From: Sialis fuliginosa
Lineage: Eukaryota > Arthropoda > Insecta > Megaloptera > Sialidae
Reading direction: 5' to 3'
Assembly: GCA_961205875.1 (NCBI GenBank)
Contig: OY540813.1
Coordinates: 12,309,001-12,373,000, forward strand
Length of the DNA stretch: 64,000 nt
Under the pieces are notes generated by a model. It was not told the origin of the DNA and did not search any database. It worked only from the letters and a program-made list of their open reading frames with translations. The position numbers and the translations under genes are program-made. Positions 13,429 to 26,049 of the stretch are shown in pieces. Every line of letters starts with the position of its first letter. Position 1 is the first letter of the stretch.

Positions 13429-14254
13429 CGAGATAAAATTCTGAATTTTTTTTTACAAATGCTCTAAATAGTTATCTTTGAAGGCCTTGTAGATTCGTTT
13501 TGTTATTTTCATTTTTGTAGCAACCAGAATTATTTTTTTAATTTAAAAAAATACGAAAACTTCAAAAACGGTTATTTTTTAAACAATACAAAAATATGTT
13601 GGGCACGAGATAGAATTCTGAATTTTTTTTTACAAATGCTCTAAATAGTTATCTTTGAAGGCCTTATAGATTCGTTTTGTTATTTTCATTTTTATAGCAA
13701 CCAGAATTTTTTTTTAAATTTAAAAAAATACGAAAACTTCAAAAACGGTTTTTTTAAACATAATACAAAAATACGTTGGGCACGAGATAGAATTCTGAAT
13801 TTTTTTTTACAAATGCTCTAAATAGTTATCTTTGAAGGCTTTATAGATTCGTTTTGTTATTTTCATTTTTATAGCAACCAGAATTTTTTTTTAAATTTAA
13901 AAAAATACGAAAACTTCAAAAACGGTTATTTTTAAACATAATACAAAAATATGTTTGGCACGAGATAGAATTCTGAATTTTTTTTTACAAATGCTCTAAA
14001 TAGTTATCTTTGATGGCCTTATAGATTCGTTTTGTTATTTTCATTTTTATAGCAACCAGAATGTTTTACATATTTAAATTTAAAAAAATACGAAAACTTC
14101 AAAAACAGCTATTTTTTAAACAATACAAAAATATGTTGGGCACGAGATAGAATTCTGAATTTTTTTTTATATTTGCTTTAAGTAATTAACTTTAAAGGCC
14201 AATTGGCTTTTTCTTGTTATTTTCATTTTTCTAGTCACCAGATTTTTTTTAAAT
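13429..14254. repeat. Tandem ~178-bp repeats, left arm
   Basis: The anchor CGAGATA(A/G)AATTCTGAAT occurs at 13429, 13606, 13783, 13961 and 14143, spacings of 177, 177, 178 and 182 bp. Each unit holds a CAAATGCTCTAAATAGTTAT block, a CGTTTTGTTATTTTCATTTT block and a GAAAACTTCAAAAACGG block. The outermost and innermost units are the most diverged. Confidence 0.85.
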
Positions 14255-14730
14255 CATGTATTTTCGAAAATAAACAAAAAAAAATTATGTGTTATATTAT
14301 TATTATTATTATTATTATATTTATGATGTTAAAGCATACAAATAAATTAATTGTTAAATTGATTTTGAAGTATACTTATTATTCTTCTGTGAAAGGTTTA
14401 ATATTATATATTTTTTTATAAATATTACTTTTCATTATGAATATTGTCGTGATGTCCAAAAAATTAATTATTTACTATATCAGGGATGAAATATTTGAAC
14501 CCTGTATTTGAAAAATCAACCAAGTTTGTGCTGTTTTGAATGAATCTCCTGTTGTAATTAAAAAACTACCTTTACCTATCAAAGAGAAAAAATGAAATTG
14601 ATCAAAAAGTTGAAAAAATATCAAACTCAATCCGAAATAGTAAATACTATTATTAAGTGTAAGATTTGTTAATTTAGATTCTCTTTAGTATTGATTAGTA
14701 CAATATCTGAGTTTTTACACTTTTAAGGAT

Positions 14731-15555
14731 TTAAAAAAAGTCTGGTGACTAGAAAAATGAAAATAACAAGAAAAAGCCAATTGGCCTTTAAAGTTAATTA
14801 CTTAAAGCAGTTATAAAAAAAAATTCAGAATTCTATCTCGTGCCCAACGTATTTTTGTATAATGTTTAAAAAAACCGTTTTTGAAGTTTTCGTATTTTTT
14901 TAAATAAAAAAAAAAATTCTGGTTGCTATAAAAATGAAAATAACAAAACGAATCATTAAGGCCTTCAAAGATAACTATTTAGATCATTTGTAAAAAAAAA
15001 TTCAGAATTCTATCTCGTGCCCAACATATTTTTGTATTATGTTTAAAAATAACCGTTTTTGAAGTTTTCGTATTTTTTTAAATTTAAAAAAAAATTCTGG
15101 TTGCTATAAAAATGAAAATAACAAAACGAATCTATAAGGCCATCAAAGATAACTATTTAGAGCATTTGTAAAAAAAAATTCAGAATTCTATCTCGTGCCC
15201 AACATATTTTTGTATTGTTTAAAAAATAACCGTTTTTGAAGTTTTCGTATTTTTTTAAATTAAAAAAAAAATTCTGGTTACTATAAAAATGAAAATAACA
15301 AAACGAATCATTAAGGCCTTCAAAGATAACTATTTAGAGCATTTGTAAACAAAAATTCAGAATTCTATCTCGTGCCCAACATATTTTTGTATTATGTTTA
15401 AAAATAACCGTTTTTGAAGTTTTCGTATTTTTTTAAATTTAAAAAAAAATTCTGGTTGCTATAAAAATGAAAATAACAAAACGAATCTATAAGGCCTTCA
15501 AAGATAACTATTTAGAGCATTTGTAAAAAAAAATTCAGAATTTTATCTCGTCCCC
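14731..15555. repeat. Tandem ~178-bp repeats, right arm (inverse of left)
   Basis: The inverse anchor ends at about 14840, 15017, 15195, 15372 and 15550, spacings of 177-178 bp: the same copy number and period as the left arm in the opposite direction. Individual units carry private differences, such as ATCATTAAGG versus ATCTATAAGG. Confidence 0.85.
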
Positions 15556-16127
15556 CACATAACTTTTTTTTGCTTCGAAAACAGCTGATTTTGGTGTTTT
15601 CGTGATTTTTGCGATATTTAAATAAATTTTTTTAATAAAAGATGTGCATAAATCAAGCTGATTTTTTGTGGGTACTGAGTACTATAAATGAACATAACTT
15701 ACACATAATTATAGCTTTCTCAGTTTAACCTTAGAGCCACAATAAATTTCGAAAAATAGAAAAAATGACAATTTTATTAATAAATTTGAAAAGCCTCTAT
15801 CTACAAAAAAAATAATTTAAACTTTAAATTGTGCTAGATCAATTGAAACTAGATTCTTTAGTCTTTCAAATGACATTAAGCTCGTTGTAATTGCTTTATT
15901 AGAACGCGTGCTATAGCGAGTTGAAAAAACGTTGAAAATCGACGAAATCTTCATACCTTAAGAGGGTAAAATGGTCACCACCCCCGAATTATGGCCATTA
16001 AAATTTTTCTAAGTACAGTTTCTGCTATCTAATAAGTATAATAACAACTGATTAAACTTTCATCAAAATTAAAAACAGTGCAACTTCTATATTTTAATAA
16101 ATTTGATGATTATACATGGAATGACTC

Positions 16128-19120
16128 TTATGCTATAAATTCTTTTCTGATTAAGTGTTTTCAAATGCAAATAATGAATACAAAGAGTAATGTATATAAT
16201 AGTTCTTCAGAACTGTTATCTTAATTAAAGAAAGAACTCGATAAAAATAGGATTATAATAATTTCTTTGTATGTTATGTGCTTATTATTTTAATCTTTAA
16301 AGTAATAAAAATGAAACAATACACTAAAATAAGTCAAAATTATTCATATTCGTTACAAATTAGTTTGTGTTTTTTTTAAATTTATTTCAAATATGTGGGT
16401 ATGAGTATTGACATGATTTAAAAATGATAACATTATAAAAGTAATAATAATTATATTTTTTTATCATCTTCGCAGCTTAATAAAATATTTAACTTATTAT
16501 CATTACTCTTAATTAATGTTTTTCTTAGAATCCATTAGAAAACCATTTTGTTTTGATTTATACTTATTTGTTAAACAAAACGTCACTATTTATCTAGTTT
16601 AATTTTGCGACAGGATTATTTTTCTCATCTATTATTGATACAATAATACAAATCATTATGTAAACAATAAAAATCATTGCCAATGATTTATAAGAACCTT
16701 GGAATATCAAATATCATTCATACCGTGTAAAAAAATAATGGCAAAAAATGAAACAAACTTTCTTATAAATTGAAAAGTCAATATTTATTATTCAATAATA
16801 ATTATTACAAGAATTTATGACTTGTGAATCATTAATTTTCTGTAATTTCTGAAAATTGTAGTGGTATAAAGGTATTTCCATTTTTCGGACGTTTCCATGT
16901 TCACTTTTATTTTACGTAAGGTGAGATTGGGCTTTCAAGATCAGAGGTGTTGGAAGGCGTAAAACTGTTATAAGCATGAACCAAGTTAAAAGCGTTTCAC
17001 CCATTTTGATCAAATCTATTTCAATATTATAATATTACATATTAACAAGAATAATGTCAGGTATTATAAAAAATTTGCTCAAACGCAAAAGCTAAGTAAA
17101 CACTATCTGAGAGGGGGCATTTTGTTAAGGGTGGCAAAATTGTGGAGTTTTTTGAGGTAGTAACCAAAAAAGTAATCAAAATTACTAGAAAGGCGCAAAA
17201 TTGTAGTTTAAAAAAAAAGTTCTTAACTGCAACCGTTTGCTTGCAGTTTTTAAATAAAAACAAAATGGCACTTTTGGTAAAATTAAAATTATATTAAAAT
17301 AAAGATAGCTGGGTGTAGCAATTTACTCAATTTAAAATGCATCACAGCTATTATTTTTTATTATTTTAGTGTATTTCCCGGGAGCCTATATACGCCTTGC
17401 ATTTTTGATATTTTATTAAGGCATCATTTGCCATCGATTGGCGCTAAAATAATCGAGGCGAATTTTAATTCCATTTGTCACCTATAGGAAATTTCTAATT
17501 TGAGTGGACTATAAGGGGTGGCTTAGTAATTGTAATTGTTTGTTACTATACTGTATTATATTTATAAATAATTTGAACAGCTCATATATTTATCTTTATT
17601 TACATCTCTAAACATCTTGACAGTCAAAACCGAATGACGCGGAACTGAGAAATTTGAATTTCACACATATGATTCACGAAAAACGACTGTTTAAAATGCA
17701 AGTCAGCCGCGTTTGCTGGAAGAGAATGTCAATTTCAAGAACACACTGCTATCTATTGTGCTGGGCAAAAACTGCGAAGGCCGTCTCACCTCTCTCGATA
17801 AATAATCATTTTTTTAACAATGATTTGCTATAAATTATGTGTTAATTTTTATACTTTCTCGCGATTTACGTGGTTTAGGATCTTACGTCACTGTATATAG
17901 GTTTGATTTTATATTAATAATGCAGTTAGATACAGGTTTTTGTAGATGTTTTTTGGTTCCATATCACGCCGCACCTCAACCAAGTACTGACAATAGTTAT
18001 TTTATATTCTTTTGCTCGATTTATAAAAAATTAATGCTCCCAAACAAAAATAGAAGCAAAATCCATTTACTAAATATTATCAATATTATGATTGGTAGTT
18101 ATTAGTTTGCATTAAAGTGTGATTAATTTCAATTTATTTAAATGTTATGGGAACAAAATAAACGCGCACTATTTTAAATGAAATGAAAAATTGTGAAGAG
18201 CATTAAATAAACTATTTTAACACTTAATAAACAATTATAGCATTTGTAAACAATATTGAACAGTATTTTTTGTGTTTTAGCAATAGTTAATATAATTGCT
18301 TCTTAAAAAAGGTTAACTTTATTTTATTTGGGGGTGGGGAGGAGGGGGGTAATGGAACATCCAATAACTAAACTTATGTTCTTTTATATGTCTAAAATCA
18401 CTAATTACTTACATTAAAAAAAATATTATTCTCATATCAAAAAAACTTGGATTTGTATGTGTTTTTTTTACCTGACCATCGTATACCTATAATATAACTC
18501 CAAAATAATGGACTTAAATACAGAAGTCTAGATATTTATATGAACATAAAAATGAAAGCATAATTTTCGTAACTGTCTTGTTTAGGGATTAATTTTATTT
18601 ATTATATTCATGTAAATATCATTATTACTGTAAATTAATAAGTTTAGTTACTGAATTTCTAAGTAAAAAAATGTACAGTCGCGTGTACATATAGTGAATT
18701 TTATAAAAATTAGAATAACTTAAAAATATTTTTTTTAAACATCCAAATTTTTTTATATGAAAAAAACGGTATTTTATACAATTAAAAATCCGTTTATTTT
18801 CTACAGTTCAAGTGTAATATTATGCTAAATAATTTATGAATTTTATTTAAATTTATAAAAGTGAATAAACGCATTTACATTACGGTACTTCTTTAATATA
18901 ATTAAAAGTGATACTAAAACATACATATGTACTATGTATATTAGTATATGAGTGCGTTACGGTTTATTATTAAACGTAGGCGAACTGGTGAGTGCATATA
19001 AACCTGTAATACTTATTATATACAGCTCATGATGATAGGCATCAACCATTTTCTTTTGTGCGCCTACATAAATAAACTATATATGATATATATTTATATT
19101 ACAGCAAATTAAAAAAAATC
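16128..19120. other. AT-rich stretch without a firm gene
   Basis: No supported exon. At about 17085-17260 lies an inverted, diverged copy of part of the repeat at 41310-41420 (shared block TTTCTAGTAATTTTGATTAC). A G-rich run at 18331-18350 is isolated. Confidence 0.45.
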
Positions 19121-19568
19121 TAACAAGGGGACCACCAGACCCTTCTCGCACCAATTAGCTTTAAAAAAATTAGGGCTGTAGTAGTGGCATAGACAAACCT
19201 ACACACCAAGCCTTTTGACGGAAAAATCAGAAACAAACGAGAAAAAAATTATGAAATTCCTCTGTAAATTCGTTTAAACAAATGTACCGTACTTATCCAG
19301 TTGAATTCAAATGCAATACTAGCGGTGGCTCGGTCGTTAGCGCTACGGGCTGACAACCATGAATGGCCGGGTTCGATCCTCGGTGCGATTGATTTTTTTT
19401 TGATAGGTACATATGTTTAAACGAATTTACAGAAGAATATCTTTTTTTCTCGTTTGTTTATGAGTTTTCTGTCAAACGGCTTGGTGAGGTTTGTCTATGT
19501 CACTACTACAATTCTAATTTTTTTAAAGCAAATTGGCGCGACAAGGATCTGGTGGTCCCCTTGTAAGG
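19121..19568. mobile_element. Inverted-repeat element with a tRNA-like loop
   Basis: The arms of about 170 bp (19121-19294 and 19399-19568) are imperfect inverse complements. They start AACAAGGGGACCACCAGA and share GTAGTAGTG.CATAGACAAACC, AACAAACGAGAAAAAAA and CTGTAAATTCGTTTAAACA. The loop holds a tRNA-like segment, listed separately. No target duplication was recognised. It could be a MITE that captured a tRNA-like sequence or an unusual SINE with terminal inverted repeats. Confidence 0.7.
19319..19390 (+). repeat. tRNA-derived segment with A-box and B-box
   Basis: An A-box-like TGGCTCGGTCG at 19326-19336 and a B-box GGTTCGATCC at 19370-19379 are spaced as in a tRNA. CCGGG TTCGATC CTCGG can form the T arm with one wobble pair. 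The expected acceptor strands (CTAGCGG and TGCGATT) do not pair, so this is not called a functional tRNA gene. A Pol III internal promoter remnant is the best reading. Confidence 0.5.
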
Positions 19569-20145
19569 TTTAAAAGTAAAAAAATAAATAAATTTTTGAG
19601 TTTTGGTATTCAAGAAATAAATATTTGCTTCAAATATTGTGAAAATTCCGGTGTAAAAAATGTGTTTTAAAAATTCTGTAACTCGAAGCGTCTACTACCA
19701 ATAAATATAATAAAATTAAAATTACATACCAAGAAACCTTATTAATCTTTGCATAGAATTCAAATTGTTTTTTGTATCCATCACTTCGTAAAATTAAAAA
19801 AAAGAAATATTACTCATTACACATTTCTTCGGGTAAAGACAACCTTACAAATGTAAATGCTTTTTCTTGAAATACTAATAATTAGTAATCGAATAAAAAA
19901 AATACTTGTAATTATTATACACAAACTAACTCGTAATGAAAAGGAACTAATTTTTCATTGCTGTATTAATGAATGATGAATCTACATTGCAATGAAGTGC
20001 TAATGATATTTACGTAATGTATCAGCGGTCATCAAACATTTATATTATTATTTTGGCTTTAATAGGTTCTATTTAAAATATATGGATTTTTTTTAAATAT
20101 GACGTAAACATAAGAATTACAATAATACATAGTAAATAAAGAGTA

Positions 20146-21093
20146 CTACATGGGCTGAAAAGCCTTTAGCCTAACAATAAAAAAACTCTTTTTTTCTTCG
20201 CCATTTGCGGCCGTTTTGCCTTGACTTCGTCGTCTAATCGATTCAGTAATGCACAGTAATATTCTTTGTTGATTGTTATACCCTGTTGAAGTTAGTCAAT
20301 AAATATTAAACCATGTGCATCCCAAAAAATACTAGCAAGAACTTTACCGGGCGACTGTTTTGTATTTGGGCGTTTCGGACGGCATTTATCAGGCAATAAC
20401 CATTCTGCTGACTGCTGATTGGACTCCAGTGTGTATTAATGGATCCATGTTTCATCCATTGTCACAAATCGCATGAAAAAAAGTGAAACAGTGCCAAATT
20501 TTGCTTTGAAAGTCGAACACGTTCATATTTTTGGTCAATTGTTAAAAAACGCGGTACCCATCGCGCGCAAAGCTTTTTCATATGTAAACATTTATGAAGT
20601 ATATGACCAGCATGTTCCTTTGAGATATCTATGGTGTTAGCTAGCTCACTCACTTTCACTTTGCGGTCATTCAATACAATTTCACGAATTTTTCTAATGT
20701 TTTCTGGAGTAACTGCCTCAGTTAGCCTTCCTGAACGCGGTGCATCATTTGTGCACGTACAATTACGATGAAATTCAGCAAACCAATATTTTACGGTTAA
20801 ATTGTCTGGGACAGATGTGCCGTAACACATATCAAGTCATTCCTTTGTTTGGACGGTATTTTTCCCCATCAAAAAACAATGTTTAATCAAAACACGAAAT
20901 TCACGTTTTTCCATGATTAAAAAAATAACAAAAGTAGCGTCATTTCGAAGGCTGTAACTTGAACAAGAGTACATGAAATGTCATGAAATTTTGACAGTAC
21001 TCTAGTTAAGGTTGGTATTCTATGGGAAGCATAAGGATTTTTTGTTTATGTCGCCATTTGTATGTCAGACCAAAGACTTTTCAGCCCTTGTAG
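20146..21093 (-). mobile_element. Internally deleted mariner-family transposon
   Basis: The ends are inverse copies, CTACATGGGCTGAAAAG and CTTTTCAGCCCTTGTAG, extending imperfectly to about 30 bp, with TA outside each end (20144-20145 and 21094-21095) as expected for Tc1/mariner insertion. The length of 948 bp is below the usual ~1.3 kb of intact mariners. The loss falls in the 3' part of the transposase. Confidence 0.85.
20190..20914 (-). pseudogene. Mariner transposase remnant
   Basis: It reads from the ATG at 20914. Codon 26 is a TGA where the family usually has tryptophan. The frame then continues through the N-terminal helix-turn-helix region with the familiar blocks CYGTSVPDNLTVKYWFAEF, APRSGR, TPENI and LCARWVPR. 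A frameshift near 20475 precedes a second segment holding the DETW first catalytic aspartate block and the WDAHG second one, broken by two more stops. The segment carrying the third catalytic aspartate is missing and the frame runs into the terminal repeat. In life the protein cuts and inserts the element at TA; this copy cannot encode it. Confidence 0.85.
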
Positions 21094-21534
21094 TATAATA
21101 TATACGATACTAAAATCTGTTTTCTAAAAATCTAAAAACTGGTACGTCATAATTAATCAATAAAAATAAAAATCGATTGTATACTCGGTGGCAGTGTTGT
21201 CCAAGTAGTAATCATGGAAACAATTACTGTGACCTGTGAGTTAAACTATATGTTATATTAGTTAGATGGAGTAATACTATACTTTTCTCCCACTCTTACG
21301 TGCAAAAGAAATTGAACAACGCTACTCGCTGCTCTTAATCTACAAACAGGGTTGGCCTTAGTGAGTTTAGCGCCCGGACGAGAGTTTTTCAACCTCATAT
21401 TTTTCATTTAATAAGTATAATTCATTTTATAATCACGCATGGTAAAAGTTCAATAAATATTTAGCTATACAGCTTATTAGCTTGTTTAGAAAAAAATCTA
21501 ATTTTCCGTACTTCTACTCACAATCAATGACAAT
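21094..21534. other. Intergenic, no gene seen
   Basis: The short stretch between two elements shows no open frame of note. AGGGTTGGCCTTAGTGAG with GCGCCCGGACGAG near 21348-21382 is GC-richer and may be a repeat fragment. Confidence 0.4.
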
Positions 21535-22019
21535 GAGTACGTTTACACAGCGTTGTTATTCCGGTTTTACTGTAACCGATGTAATAAAACCGGGTGTAAA
21601 AGTTCGTGTAGATGGCGCTTTACACCTGACATAACTAATCAGGTTTAGTTATGCTACGCATAACTAAACCGGAATAGAGCAGGAATAAAAATACGTGTAA
21701 ACCGCATGGACATAGTTATATCTATTTAGCCAACCCCAAAAATATGAGTATCTACGGAGTGTAGGGATTTCATCGTAATGCACTTCGCATTAACATTTGA
21801 AAAAGCGTCGTCAGTTAAAATATGGCTAAAACATCTGAGACGAAGAGACTGAAAACGAAAGAAAGCGTGATTTGTAGGATGTAGAGGAGACGAAGTATTT
21901 TTGAGATTTCTTGTTAATACGCTATCGAACTTATAGCGTACTTCAAATCAGAATTATAATTCCAGCTGACGGTTTAACTACATCGGTTACAGTAAAACCG
22001 GAATAACATAAACGTACTC
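21535..22019. mobile_element. 485-bp MITE with AAT target duplication
   Basis: Both ends show GAGTACGTTTA followed shortly by GTTATTCCGGTTTTACTGTA, in inverse orientation. AAT flanks both ends (21532-21534 and 22020-22022). The inner sequence GGTTTAGTTATG-CTACG-CATAACTAAACC at 21642-21670 is a perfect 12-bp hairpin derived from the same CCGG-containing motif. A 3-bp duplication suggests PIF/Harbinger; that is inference. Confidence 0.7.
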
Positions 22020-22712
22020 AATATTTACTAATTACAATGCTTGTAATTTTTTCTACTGTTAAATATAAAAAATATCCACACTTTTGAATACAAATAAGTA
22101 TAATATCTATATTTTATATTTATATTTTCATATACTTGTATGGTTTCAAAAATTAATCTAATTGTATCAGAAAAGAAATTGTAAAAAGTTGTTTCATGAC
22201 ATTTCGTGCAATTATATAATTAGTTATACTAGTATAAGTGGTACGGCTATTTTAAACATAATATAAGATAATCTAGCATTTTAAATACCAGTTCCTATCT
22301 ATTACATTTATGTATTACCCATGTATGTTGCCGTTAAACTATGCCCATAGTTTGTATTGTTTGTAGTTGCGTTACCATAGCAACTGTCACGATTGATTTA
22401 TATTTTATGAATACAAGTACGTTTGAATTAAATGTTAGTTTTGTATGTACCTGTGTATAGTAGTACATACAATATGATATAATATACTTGACTCAATTTA
22501 TTATATTATTATGAGCATTCATCTTTAGGAAGGGGGTAATGGTATTACACAAATGATGCTATATTTTATGCAAATGAAAATTTCTTAGCGAAAGAAGGGT
22601 ATCGACAGTCGACACCTGCTCTATTACCTACTTTATTATCACTGCCTTTGTGTGAGCAATTTCTTATATAATTAGGTTACATTTTACATGGATATTATGT
22701 ATACCTTGAGCC

Positions 22713-22840
22713 CAGGGCCGTAACTAGAGGCTCTGGGGCCCTGGGGCAGCAAGTGATCGAGGGTCCCTTATAAAAATGTTTTTGAACAATTAGGATGTAT
22801 GTACACCGCCCCGGCTGCCCCGGTGGTAGTTACGGCCTTA
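22713..22840. mobile_element. Short hAT-type MITE (GGCCGTAACTA ends)
   Basis: It starts CAGGGCCGTAACTAGAG and ends GGTAGTTACGGCCTTA, with inner complementary GGGGCAGC / GCTGCCCC. It is related to 47727-47904, whose outer ends are better preserved. No clear target duplication. Confidence 0.6.
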
Positions 22841-23619
22841 AATCAAATAACCAGATTAAGCGAAATTATAGTAAGTATACTTAATCGACTTTTATACAGT
22901 AAATCAGTAAATATTTAATATACATTGCGGGGGAGGCATTTAAAATAGAATATTGAAAAATTTCTTATCACTTTTAAATTCATAAACTATAAATATTTAA
23001 ATTAACTATAATTAACACGAATATCCCCTTTCCTTGATTTTCCAATTAGAATATATGCTTTTAAAAAAAATTCTGTCGATAATTCATTTATCAAATACCC
23101 ATAATGCTTCTTTCAGTTGAGATTATTGATGGTTATTGATTATAATTAAATTACAAACCTATTGAAACCAAGCCCTACAATGTTATCAACACACCCCTGT
23201 ATAAATTAACAAATCGCTAAAATGTGTATAATTATAGAACAAAGCGATATGTTAACAAATGTACATAAATATTTGTTTTTATTCCACATTGTATACATAC
23301 ATGTATACAAATATGTGTATGTGTGATAAACATATACAATATTTGCTAAGAATTAATTAGTTTATATTTGTTACACGTCTTCTTGGAATAATAGACAATT
23401 TTAAATTATTTATTGTTGATTTTAAATTAAATATAAATAAATATATGAAAAATAGTTGGGAAATTATTTGAATTATATTCTGATACAACTCTTTATCGAC
23501 GATGTACCGTTATTGGTGTTATTTTAGCAACCTATTCTTTACCAAAAAACAACTAAAAGTACCGTTATGTTATTTAGTATATCATGTAAAACAATTATGC
23601 AATTTAAATTAGTCTTAAT
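22841..23619. other. AT-rich, no gene seen
   Basis: No exon or element end recognised. Confidence 0.4.
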
Positions 23620-23946
23620 AAAAATTTCGAGCATGAAAGTATATCGAGAAATAATATTTAAAAAATGGTTTGGTGATGAATTTATATTTTCTGATGAGAA
23701 GTTATTTGCTCTAGAGCAATTCCACAACTCCCATATGACAGAGTTTGGTCTGCTAGAATTGAGGACATTCCGGAAGACAAAAGACGTTCCAAGATTCTAG
23801 AATGCTACGTCGGTCATGGTTTGGGGCGCCATCAGCCGAAGAGGCAAATTACCCTTAATTTTGATTGAAAAAGGCGTAAAAATCAATGCAAAATACTATT
23901 TGGAGGAAGTATTAAAGAAAAATGTCATGCCAAATGCCAAAAATTG
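23620..23946 (+). pseudogene. Tc1/mariner-type transposase fragment
   Basis: Translation gives FGDEFIFSDEKLF, containing a first catalytic aspartate in the usual FSDEK setting. In a second frame it gives RVWSARIEDIPEDKRR, and in the first frame again VMVWGAISRRGKLPL and IEKGVKINAKYYLEEVL. These blocks are in the order expected for a Tc1/mariner DDE transposase but need two frame changes and cross a TAG. The piece stops before the third catalytic residue, and no terminal repeats were found. It is a different lineage from the mariner at 20146-21093. Confidence 0.75.
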
Positions 23947-26049
23947 ATATGAAGATAATTATTACTGATTCTATATTTTACCTTATACTTACATTACATC
24001 TTATAAGTTAATAAAAAAAATCGATTTATCGAATCATATTAATTAATATACTGTATACATTTATTATTATTAACTCACCATAGAATTAAGGTAAATAACT
24101 ATATTATACAGTTTACATAACCATTATAAAAAAGAGTATTTTAACTGCACTTGTAACAGAAAACGCACCTACACTGATTCTATGAAATATACTTGCTCTA
24201 GTTGTAGCGTGGGGTGATACTTCCGTTTGATAGATACATATATTATCATAACAACAATATTTTTTGTTTTAATAGCTGTAAATTTGAATGTACCTACAAA
24301 ATCATTAATAATTCTGAAAGGATTCATTTTGAATACGCTATAAAAGTCAAACTCGTAAGTCAGTATCGAATCATATTTTACAGGATGACAAAAAAATATT
24401 TTCTTATATACATACATATATTATATACTGAATACTTTCGGATTTTTGTGTGGATTAGACCCTTTGACTTGACAATGTAGGTTCGATACGAATCGAAGGA
24501 ACGAAAAATCTTATATTACACTCTTAAGCCTAAGTACATTGAAATAAAATTTTAATAAACCGATAAATTAATTAATTAACACAACTGCAGTTATAATGAT
24601 ATTCACAATTCTACGAGTCTACTTGTACTAAGAAAATCGATTTTCCCGACTATTTTTTTTTTTTTTGGAGTAAGTCGTTTTTGTTTCTGAACACCTCGAA
24701 TATAAATACAATAGGTACTATTAATAATTAAAATGCGCAACGAAGTCTGGGCGGGATTTCCTCTTCCGATGATGCCCAGGTTTTTTATTTTACTTGATTG
24801 TTTCATGTATCATTAAACAATAGTAAACTCTACCATTAGCAAAAAGTCCAACTGTACATTGTTGATTATACTTCCCGAATTCCCAATAATATGAGGTGAA
24901 TTGAATTTTAGTATGAGAAAAATATGTTCTAATCTTTTTTTACAAAGATATTTTAACTATTTTTATTAAATTAAAATTGTTTGAAACAATAGAAAATTTT
25001 GCAATAATAAAGAAGAATCATGTGAGAGAATTGAAATTTTCTTCGTTTATTCTTCAAAAAATTCGTCCTTAACCCGTGTATTGCATATTAGTTTTCACAA
25101 CAAATTGTGAAATGTATTACTACTATAAAATTGTCAACATTTCAAAAGATATACATTTTATGTGACAAGGATAAATGTGTGTACCTATTATATGTTTATA
25201 AAAATTTTGTATAATTATATGTATTTTTAAAGAAAGTGCATATGTGCATACAAGCGACTCGACCGCGGTTTCATCCGTGTTGTATTAGTTTTTATGAACA
25301 TTTATATAATTTATAAACAATCGGCCAAGACATACATACACGAGTATATGCCATAATAGTTCCGAAGTACCTACGTATTATACTACGTGAACTGTTTGGA
25401 GCCACTTAAAAATAAAAATATGATCAAATTCTACTAATTGAGATCTATATTTTGACACTCCACATGTCTAGATATGAAAATAAAAAAAATAAACATATGA
25501 CGCCCTTCCTTATTTCTCTAAAATTTGAAATGATATTGTTGACTTTAGTATTTGTCGTTGGTAATGTCCCAAACCCTTGTTACCAATTTTTTTTCATTTT
25601 TTTTAAGTCAGTTGTTAGTTGTTACCGAGTTAGAGGAGGAGGGAACAAAATAAATTACTATGCTTGGAGCCCCTTGAAGGCGCCATTTTTTAATTAGAAA
25701 AAAAATTAAAATAGGATCAAATACTGATTGAGATCTACATTTTGACACCTCATACGCCTTTGTATTTGTATTTTGTTTTTTGATTTACTTTGCAGCAGTG
25801 GGCTTCAAAAAAAATGTTTCCTACAAAAGTAACGTATATTTTCCCGTAGATTATGAATCTGTAATAAAAAATACAGATTACTATTTGAAAAAAAAAATAC
25901 TCTATAAAATCACATAAACTATAAAAACTCATAGCAATAATAAATGCCCCTCTCGTAATACTACAACTTTTGTCCAAAACATTTTTAACCATTTTGTTAT
26001 AGTTTTCGAGATATTTGCCTGAGGAAATTAAAATGGTGCATTCGGTATA
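23947..26049. other. AT-rich stretch with a partial duplication
   Basis: No supported exon. The block GATTGAGATCTACATTTTGACACC near 25727 (shown with its ATTGAGATCTATATTTTGACA relative near 25437), each preceded by a GGAGCC.CTT word, shows an imperfect ~290-bp-spaced duplication. Nothing else was recognised. Confidence 0.4.

Larger units (their letters stand above)
12861..16127. mobile_element. Foldback-like element with 1.4-kb inverted arms
   Basis: Two arms of about 1.4 kb (12861-14254 and 14731-16127) are near-exact inverse complements around a unique spacer of about 475 bp. The outer ends read GGTCATTCCAT and ATGGAATGACTC. TTATG flanks both sides and may be a 5-bp target duplication. The inner part of each arm is a tandem array of about 178 bp per unit. 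Long inverted repeats made internally of direct repeats are the defining layout of Foldback (FB/TU) elements. No transposase frame is present, so it would be non-autonomous. It lies about 240 bp upstream of the acceptor of the large exon, probably in that gene's 5' intron. Confidence 0.8.

Noticed and set aside
13429-15555. Regularly spaced repeats that might suggest a CRISPR array
   Set aside because: Whole ~178-bp units repeat with no unique spacers, in mirrored arms in a eukaryotic intron; the layout is Foldback-like.
19319-19390. Functional tRNA gene
   Set aside because: The acceptor strands do not pair and the segment is the loop of an inverted-repeat element.
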